A stretch of 64,000 nucleotides of DNA from an uncultured Clostridium sp. (GTDB lineage Bacteria; Bacillota; Clostridia; Lachnospirales; Lachnospiraceae), in assembly GCA_900549235.1 (NCBI GenBank), contig URNT01000015.1, forward strand, positions 20,658-84,657, in the 5' to 3' direction. The notes beneath the pieces are model-generated. The model searched no databases. It was not told where the DNA came from and saw only the letters and a program-made list of their open reading frames with translations. Below, in pieces: positions 59,108 to 64,000 of this stretch. Position 1 is the stretch's first letter, and the number at the start of each line of letters is the position of its first letter. A program made the position numbers and the translations under genes.

Positions 59108-60505
59108 ATGATGAAACATAAGATAAGAGCCGGGATGCTGATTCCGGTATTGGCTGCTGTCAGTCTGTGCGCCTGCGGGAGGGGGGAGGACAGCCGCTCG
59201 GTTCCGGAAACGGAGGCACCGGCAGAGAGTACAGGAAGCATTTCACAGGAAGCCCTGTCCTACGGCAGTACCTTTAATGTAGCAGGAGCAGGAGATGTGA
59301 TTCTGGATGTGATGATCACCTCTTTGGGGGATTCAGACGGAGGCCCTTATCTTAGGAGTGTAATGGAGGATTACATGGAGCTTTATCCAAATGTTACCCT
59401 GAACCCGGTAGAATGTTCCATGAATGACCTTTATACCACTTTGATCACCCAGACCACAGCAGGTACTCTTCCAGATATATTTACCATGACAGAGGCGTAT
59501 TCCGCTAACTGCCTGGAGATGGGAATGGGGGTCACAAACCTGGAGGAGCTTCTGGGGCAGGATTATATGGACGGACTGATGGATGCCGCAGTGGAGAATG
59601 CCACAGTTGACGGAACCCTCGTATATATGCCGTGGCAGAATAATATTACAGCTATGGTTTACCGAAAGGATTTATTTGAGGAAAAGGGGATTGAGATTCC
59701 GAAAACCTGGGATGAATTTCTGGAGGCAGCAAAAACACTGACAGAAGATCTGGATGGGGATGGAGAAATAGACCGTTATGGCTGTGTATTTGCAGGAACC
59801 AGAAATGATTCGGCTGAGTCAAGATTTCAGACTTTTGCCCTGACTTATGGCTGTGACTTCGTGACGGCAAATGAAGATGGTTCCTACACCTCCGGCTTTA
59901 GTACGGATGCATTTAAAAATGCCATGACCTCCTTTGTGGATCTGGCAGTCAACGAAGGGGTGACTCCGCCCGGATTTGTAGAAACCGGATACTCAGAGGC
60001 ATACACGATGATCGCAGCAGACAGGGCCTGTATGTTTTTCAGCCCTTCCAATGTGCTAGGAGGCATTTATAATGCCAACCCGGATATGAAGGGAAAAATG
60101 GGAAGCTTCCCTATGCCGACAGCAGAAGGAGTCGATCCGGTTACTTCATTCTCCAGTGTAGGCATGACCATCAGCAGCACCAGCGAACATCCGGAGGTGG
60201 CAGCTGATTTCCTCAAATATATGACCAGTGCGAAGACCAGCGTAACCTGGAATGAGGCAACCTGCCGTCTTCCTGTTGTAGAGGAGGCTTTAAATGCCAT
60301 CTGTGAAAAGGATGATTCCTATGCAGGATTTGCACAGGCTTCTGATACGGCTGTGATATATCCGCCCTTTGCCGGACTGGCTGAATTAAGAGATGCCAGC
60401 GGAGAATGCTGGCAGAGTATTGTATCAGAAGGGGTTTCTGTGGAGGAAGCAGTTCAGATCGCGGCAGACAGGGCAGAGGAAGCAGCAGCTTCTTACAGCA
60501 AATGA
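59108..60505 (+). CDS. Sugar ABC importer, substrate-binding lipoprotein
   Basis: A 465-residue lipoprotein: MMKHKIRAGMLIPVLAAVSLCAC with lipidated Cys23, then an acidic linker. The mature part is a family 1 solute-binding protein (LDVMITSLGDSDGGPYLRSVMEDYMELYPNVTLNPV, later WDEFLEAAKTLTEDLDGDGEIDRYG). AAAAAGGAGG precedes tandem ATGs at 59108 and 59111. It starts the operon with two permeases and a GH43 enzyme, so the ligand is probably a xylo- or arabino-oligosaccharide. Confidence 0.9.
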   Translation: MMKHKIRAGMLIPVLAAVSLCACGRGEDSRSVPETEAPAESTGSISQEALSYGSTFNVAGAGDVILDVMITSLGDSDGGPYLRSVMEDYMELYPNVTLNPVECSMNDLYTTLITQTTAGTLPDIFTMTEAYSANCLEMGMGVTNLEELLGQDYMDGLMDAAVENATVDGTLVYMPWQNNITAMVYRKDLFEEKGIEIPKTWDEFLEAAKTLTEDLDGDGEIDRYGCVFAGTRNDSAESRFQTFALTYGCDFVTANEDGSYTSGFSTDAFKNAMTSFVDLAVNEGVTPPGFVETGYSEAYTMIAADRACMFFSPSNVLGGIYNANPDMKGKMGSFPMPTAEGVDPVTSFSSVGMTISSTSEHPEVAADFLKYMTSAKTSVTWNEATCRLPVVEEALNAICEKDDSYAGFAQASDTAVIYPPFAGLAELRDASGECWQSIVSEGVSVEEAVQIAADRAEEAAASYSK

Positions 60506-60522
60506 TGAATGGAGGCAGCAGT

Positions 60523-61416
60523 TTGAATCGAAACAGTGACAGCTGCAAAAGGAACCGTCTGCATCAGACACTGACTCCCTACGGCTTTATTGCTCCGGCG
60601 TCTGTAACCATCCTTTTGCTGGTGGTATATCCAATTTTGTACGGTATTTATATCAGTTTTTTTGATACTAATCTTGTAAATAAATGGGATTTTGTGGGCC
60701 TGAAATATTACATCCAGGCCCTGACCGATGCGTCCTTTCTTCACAGTCTTTTAAAGACCATGATATTTACGGTGACTGTAGTAGGCGGACACTTTCTGCT
60801 GGGCTTTTTATTTGCTTCAGTTCTTAATATGAATATCCGGTTCCGAACACTGTTCAGGGGGATACTGATCCTCCCCTGGCTGTTCCCGGATGTTGTGATC
60901 GCATATTTGTTTAAATGGATTCTCAATACCCAGGGCGGGATTTTGAATGAGCTTCTGATCCATTTTCAGCTGGTGTCAGAGCCGGTTGGATGGCTCAGTA
61001 CCTCAGCGACAGCATTTCCCTGTGTGATCCTTGTGAGTATCTGGAAGGGGTATCCGCTGGTTATGGTACAGATTCTGGCAGGGATCCAGACGATTTCCGC
61101 TGATATGTATGAGGCGGCGGAAATTGACGGGGCTTCTCTGTGGCAGAGATTCCGGTTTATTACACTTCCGGCTCTGAAGCCGATCCTTACGACAATCCTG
61201 ATCCTGGATACAGTATGGGTATTTAAGCAGTTTACTCTGATCTGGCTTATGACCTCCGGAGGACCTGGAAGCTCCACCATGGTATCTGCCATAGAGATTT
61301 ATAAAAATGCATTTTCTTATTTTAAATATGGCTTTGCTTCGGCTCAGTCTGTATACATTCTTGTAATATGCTACCTTATCGGCGTGGTGTTCAGGAGGCT
61401 TTTGCGTGATGACTAA
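60523..61416 (+). CDS. Sugar ABC importer permease, MalF/UgpA type
   Basis: A 297-residue permease with six hydrophobic segments. The EAA loop is EAAEIDGASLWQRFRFITLP. TTG 60523 is preferred because TGGAGG (60510-60515) lies 7 bases upstream; ATG 60502, which overlaps the previous stop, has no ribosome site. This TTG start matches the situation in the other sugar importer of the window (6074). Confidence 0.88.
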   Translation: MNRNSDSCKRNRLHQTLTPYGFIAPASVTILLLVVYPILYGIYISFFDTNLVNKWDFVGLKYYIQALTDASFLHSLLKTMIFTVTVVGGHFLLGFLFASVLNMNIRFRTLFRGILILPWLFPDVVIAYLFKWILNTQGGILNELLIHFQLVSEPVGWLSTSATAFPCVILVSIWKGYPLVMVQILAGIQTISADMYEAAEIDGASLWQRFRFITLPALKPILTTILILDTVWVFKQFTLIWLMTSGGPGSSTMVSAIEIYKNAFSYFKYGFASAQSVYILVICYLIGVVFRRLLRDD

Positions 61417-62251
61417 AAAAAGTAAAAACAGACTGGTTCTGTCATGGGGGTATCTGGTACTGACAGTGGGATGTCTGTGCGTTCTTCTGCCTCTTTCATG
61501 GATGGTAATCACATCCTTAAAGTCTATGGCGGACATAACTTTGTCAAAAGGAATCGATTTATTCCCTTCAGGACCTACCTTTGAAAATTTTATCAATATC
61601 TGGAAGGAATATCCTATCGCCTCTTATATCAAAAACAGTCTGGCGGCAGTAGGGGGATCTACTGTATTTGGAGTGATCTGTGCCGCATTGTGCGGCTACG
61701 GGCTTTCCAGATATGAATTCAAAGGGAAGGCGTTTCTTCTCAGCTTTCTTCTGGTGACACAGATGTTTCCTGCAGTGATGAAGATCATTCCCTATTATAA
61801 GATCCTTGTATCCGTACATCTGAATAATACAGCTCTGGGACTGCTTATTGTTTATGCTTCCTTCAGTATCCCTTTTTGCACCTGGATGATGTATGGGTAT
61901 TTCAGGAGCATTCCTACGGGGCTGGATGAAGCGGCAAGAGTAGACGGAAGCAGTGCGCTGCATACATTTTTTAAGATCATTCTCCCGATCGCTGTTCCGG
62001 GACTGGTGGCAACTGTGATCTACGCCTTTCTTCAGAACTGGAATGAGTATATGTTTGCTTCCGTCCTTATGTCTTCCGATGAGAAAAAAACGATTACCTA
62101 TGCCATCAGTACCATGGCAGATGCGTATAAGATTCAGTGGAATTATCTGATGTGCGCGGCTATGATCTCAAGTGTCCCCACTCTGGGGGTATTTGTGATC
62201 ATGCAGAAATATCTGATCGCCGGTATGACGGCGGGAGCAGTAAAAGAGTAG
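61409..62251 (+). CDS. Sugar ABC importer permease, MalG/UgpE type
   Basis: A 280-residue permease. The EAA loop is EAARVDGSSALHTFFKIILP, and the C-terminus KYLIAGMTAGAVKE is typical. AGGAGG (61393-61398) precedes both GTG 61406 and ATG 61409; ATG is taken. It overlaps the preceding permease by 8 bases. The operon encodes no ATPase, so a shared one must be used. Confidence 0.9.
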   Translation: MTKKSKNRLVLSWGYLVLTVGCLCVLLPLSWMVITSLKSMADITLSKGIDLFPSGPTFENFINIWKEYPIASYIKNSLAAVGGSTVFGVICAALCGYGLSRYEFKGKAFLLSFLLVTQMFPAVMKIIPYYKILVSVHLNNTALGLLIVYASFSIPFCTWMMYGYFRSIPTGLDEAARVDGSSALHTFFKIILPIAVPGLVATVIYAFLQNWNEYMFASVLMSSDEKKTITYAISTMADAYKIQWNYLMCAAMISSVPTLGVFVIMQKYLIAGMTAGAVKE

Positions 62252-62261
62252 AGGTCAGTCA

Positions 62262-63899
62262 ATGGAAAGGAATACATTTCACAATCCCATCATGAAAGGA
62301 GGATACCCGGATCCGTCGGTCTGCCGGGTGGGAGATACATATTATATGGTTACATCCTCTTTTTACTATTTTCCGGGGCTTCCTGTGTTTAAAAGCAGGG
62401 ATCTTGTCCACTGGGAGCAGATCGGCAATGCTATCTCAAGATCGGAGCAGCTGGATTTCAGAAACTGCGACAGCTCAGAGGGGCTTTGGGCGGCAACGAT
62501 CCGTTATCACAGAGGACGCTTTTATATTGTAAATACTCTGGATGTAGAAGGGCGTACCTACCGCTACAATTTTATTATTACTGCAGAGGATCCGGCCGGT
62601 GAGTGGTCGGATGCGGTAATTATCCAGGGGGCTGACGGCATTGACCCATCTCTGTTTTTTGATGCGGACGGAAAAATGTGGTATTGCGGCAATATGCTGC
62701 CTGATGTCCTCGCTTATCCGGAGCACAAGCAGATCTATCTGTGCGAGCTGGATCCAGAAACCTTTCAGTTTAAGGGAGAACGCCGGATTATCTATGACGG
62801 GGCCTGGGATCACAGCCTGTTTATGGAGGCGCCTCATATTTACAAAATTGGCGGAATGTATTATCTGATGACAGCCTGCGGGGGGACACAGACCAACCAT
62901 TGTGTTAATATAAGCCGCAGCCGGGATATTCTTGGCCCTTATGAGCCATGTCCAAGAAATCCTGTGCTGACAAACAGGGGGCTTCCCCTCATAAACCGCC
63001 TGGGAGTGGCAGTAGCCGGTCATGGGGATCTGGTACAGACGCAGAAGGGAGAATGGTATATGGTTCTCCTTGGAATCCGCCCCTATGATTATCTGGTAGA
63101 GGATTATGACCGTTATCAGCCCCGAAAATGGATCCGCACGCCGGACCGGAATAAGCGTGCCCAGTTTAATCTGGGCAGAGAGGTATTTATGGTTCCGATT
63201 GCCTGGGATTTTGATGGCTGGCCTTTGGCAGATAATGAAAATGGGATGGTGAATCTGACAGAACGCCGCCCTGACCTGCCTCGTTTCCGTCCGCTCCTTC
63301 ACAGCCGGGTGGACAATTTTGAGGATCCTGAGCTTGATATGATCTGGTGTATGAGAAGGCCGACCAGGGAGAAATTTTATTCTCTGGATGCCAGGCCCGG
63401 CTTTCTGAGGCTTAGAACACTTTCTGTAAGAGCGGAGGATTCCCAGACTCCGGCACTTCTTGTAAGACGGCAGCAGCACAATGATTTTCAGGCGGCCATC
63501 GCTCTTGAATTTGAACCAGACCAGGAGGGGCAGGAAGCGGGCCTCATTCTGACACAGAATGAACGCTTTTCTTTTCTGCTTTTAAAGGATAGATGGGAAG
63601 GAGAAAACTGGATTGCCTGTTTCAGGATCGTAAATGGCGAAAGAGAGCTGCTGGCAAGAGTAAAGGCACATAAGGGCAGGGTATACCTAACAGCTGAAGG
63701 CAGTGAGGGGCATTACAGCTTCTGTTATGGCTTCCGGGAGCGGGAGTTAAAGACTTTAGTGGCAGAGGCAGATGGTTCGCTTTTAAGTACCCTGGTGGCA
63801 GATGGGTATGTGGGAACCTATGTGGGAATCTATGCAGCCGGAGAAGGTGATGGCTGGGCGGATTTTGACTGGTTCCGGTATGAGATAGTAGAGGAGTGA
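62262..63899 (+). CDS. GH43 family glycosidase (beta-xylosidase / alpha-arabinofuranosidase)
   Basis: A 545-residue enzyme without signal peptide, so intracellular. The five-bladed propeller (~1-310) has the GH43 catalytic set: Asp17 in GGYPDPSV as base, Asp in GADGIDPSLFF as the pKa modulator, and Glu in LFMEAPHIYKI as acid. The C-terminal ~200 residues form the beta-sandwich seen in XynB-type xylosidases (DFQAAIALEFEPDQEGQEAGLIL). It would split imported xylo- or arabino-oligosaccharides. A weak AGAGG site lies upstream. Last gene of the operon. Confidence 0.92.
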   Translation: MERNTFHNPIMKGGYPDPSVCRVGDTYYMVTSSFYYFPGLPVFKSRDLVHWEQIGNAISRSEQLDFRNCDSSEGLWAATIRYHRGRFYIVNTLDVEGRTYRYNFIITAEDPAGEWSDAVIIQGADGIDPSLFFDADGKMWYCGNMLPDVLAYPEHKQIYLCELDPETFQFKGERRIIYDGAWDHSLFMEAPHIYKIGGMYYLMTACGGTQTNHCVNISRSRDILGPYEPCPRNPVLTNRGLPLINRLGVAVAGHGDLVQTQKGEWYMVLLGIRPYDYLVEDYDRYQPRKWIRTPDRNKRAQFNLGREVFMVPIAWDFDGWPLADNENGMVNLTERRPDLPRFRPLLHSRVDNFEDPELDMIWCMRRPTREKFYSLDARPGFLRLRTLSVRAEDSQTPALLVRRQQHNDFQAAIALEFEPDQEGQEAGLILTQNERFSFLLLKDRWEGENWIACFRIVNGERELLARVKAHKGRVYLTAEGSEGHYSFCYGFRERELKTLVAEADGSLLSTLVADGYVGTYVGIYAAGEGDGWADFDWFRYEIVEE

Positions 63900-63942
63900 G
63901 AGGAAAGTGCCTGAGCAAGTTACGTAAAAAAGTATAAAATAA

Positions 63943-64000
63943 GATGGGGGTGTCGCAAAATCATCAAATTACATAATTGAGCGATGCCCTCGCTCTGTAT
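63943..64000. mobile_element. Possible left end of an insertion sequence
   Basis: From GATGGGGGTGTCGCAAAATC onward the sequence looks like a terminal inverted repeat of a transposase-bearing element (G-run followed by TGTCGCAAAA). No transposase reading frame is inside the window, so this rests on the end motif only. Confidence 0.25.

Noticed and set aside
62475..63479. 334-codon minus-strand open frame opposite the GH43 gene
   Set aside because: Shadow of a well-supported glycosidase.

Overview
The window looks like a chromosomal segment of a low-to-mid GC Gram-positive anaerobe of the class Clostridia, most likely Lachnospiraceae. Supporting signs are AGGAGG-type ribosome sites, TTGACA-17-TATAAT promoters, lipoprotein-anchored solute-binding proteins, choline-binding-type cell-wall repeats, a Bacillus-type Pho box, Gram-positive ARG boxes, a guanine-class purine riboswitch and asparagine synthetase A. 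This is inferred from gene content; no rRNA or marker gene is present. No tRNA, rRNA, CRISPR array or integrase was seen.

Layout. 1-3258: end of a catecholate-siderophore importer (permease, permease, ATPase, lipoprotein; yclNOPQ order). 3418-8737: LacI regulator divergent from a sugar-type ABC importer and a nucleoside-hydrolase-like enzyme. 8954-9122: a free-standing 40-codon gene with its own promoter and terminator. 9142-10421: an Old Yellow Enzyme family oxidoreductase divergent from an HxlR-type regulator that has lost its DNA-binding core. 10423-15696: an AT-rich 5-kb islet bounded by a 115-bp direct repeat of the argG 3' end; it carries a small XRE regulator, a 32-bp palindromic operator and three exported proteins. 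15655-21966: divergent argG and argC-GNAT-argJBD under matching ARG boxes. 22155-26210: a GNAT enzyme and a MacAB-like export system. 26232-29206: guanine riboswitch, guanine deaminase and purine permease. 29296-37137: an rRNA methyltransferase, then two TetR regulators bracketing a cell-wall-binding protein, an MMPL transporter and a large exported coiled-coil partner. 37270-41362: FucO-like dehydrogenase, a discoidin-like protein, and a PhoP-boxed Na/Pi transporter behind an attenuator-like leader. 41502-48534: M20 peptidase, BMP-type nucleoside ABC importer and adenosine deaminase. 48635-52195: asnA with a TRIC-type membrane protein, and a thioesterase-MBL lipoprotein-DUF3006 operon. 52381-58029: small coiled-coil protein, ferredoxin-like aldo-keto reductase behind an 18-bp perfect inverted repeat, ABC-class ATPase, GGDEF protein and a Sir2-related protein. 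58038-63899: LysR regulator divergent from a sugar importer with a GH43 glycosidase. A possible insertion-sequence end begins near 63943.

Functional threads: purine scavenging (guanine deaminase and permease, nucleoside importer with adenosine deaminase, a nucleoside-hydrolase-like enzyme), arginine synthesis, plant-glycan sugar uptake (both sugar importers lack their own ATPase and must borrow one), and cell-envelope proteins of unknown role. The strongest candidate for something undescribed is the islet at the argG 3' end; the TetR/MMPL/coiled-coil locus is second.
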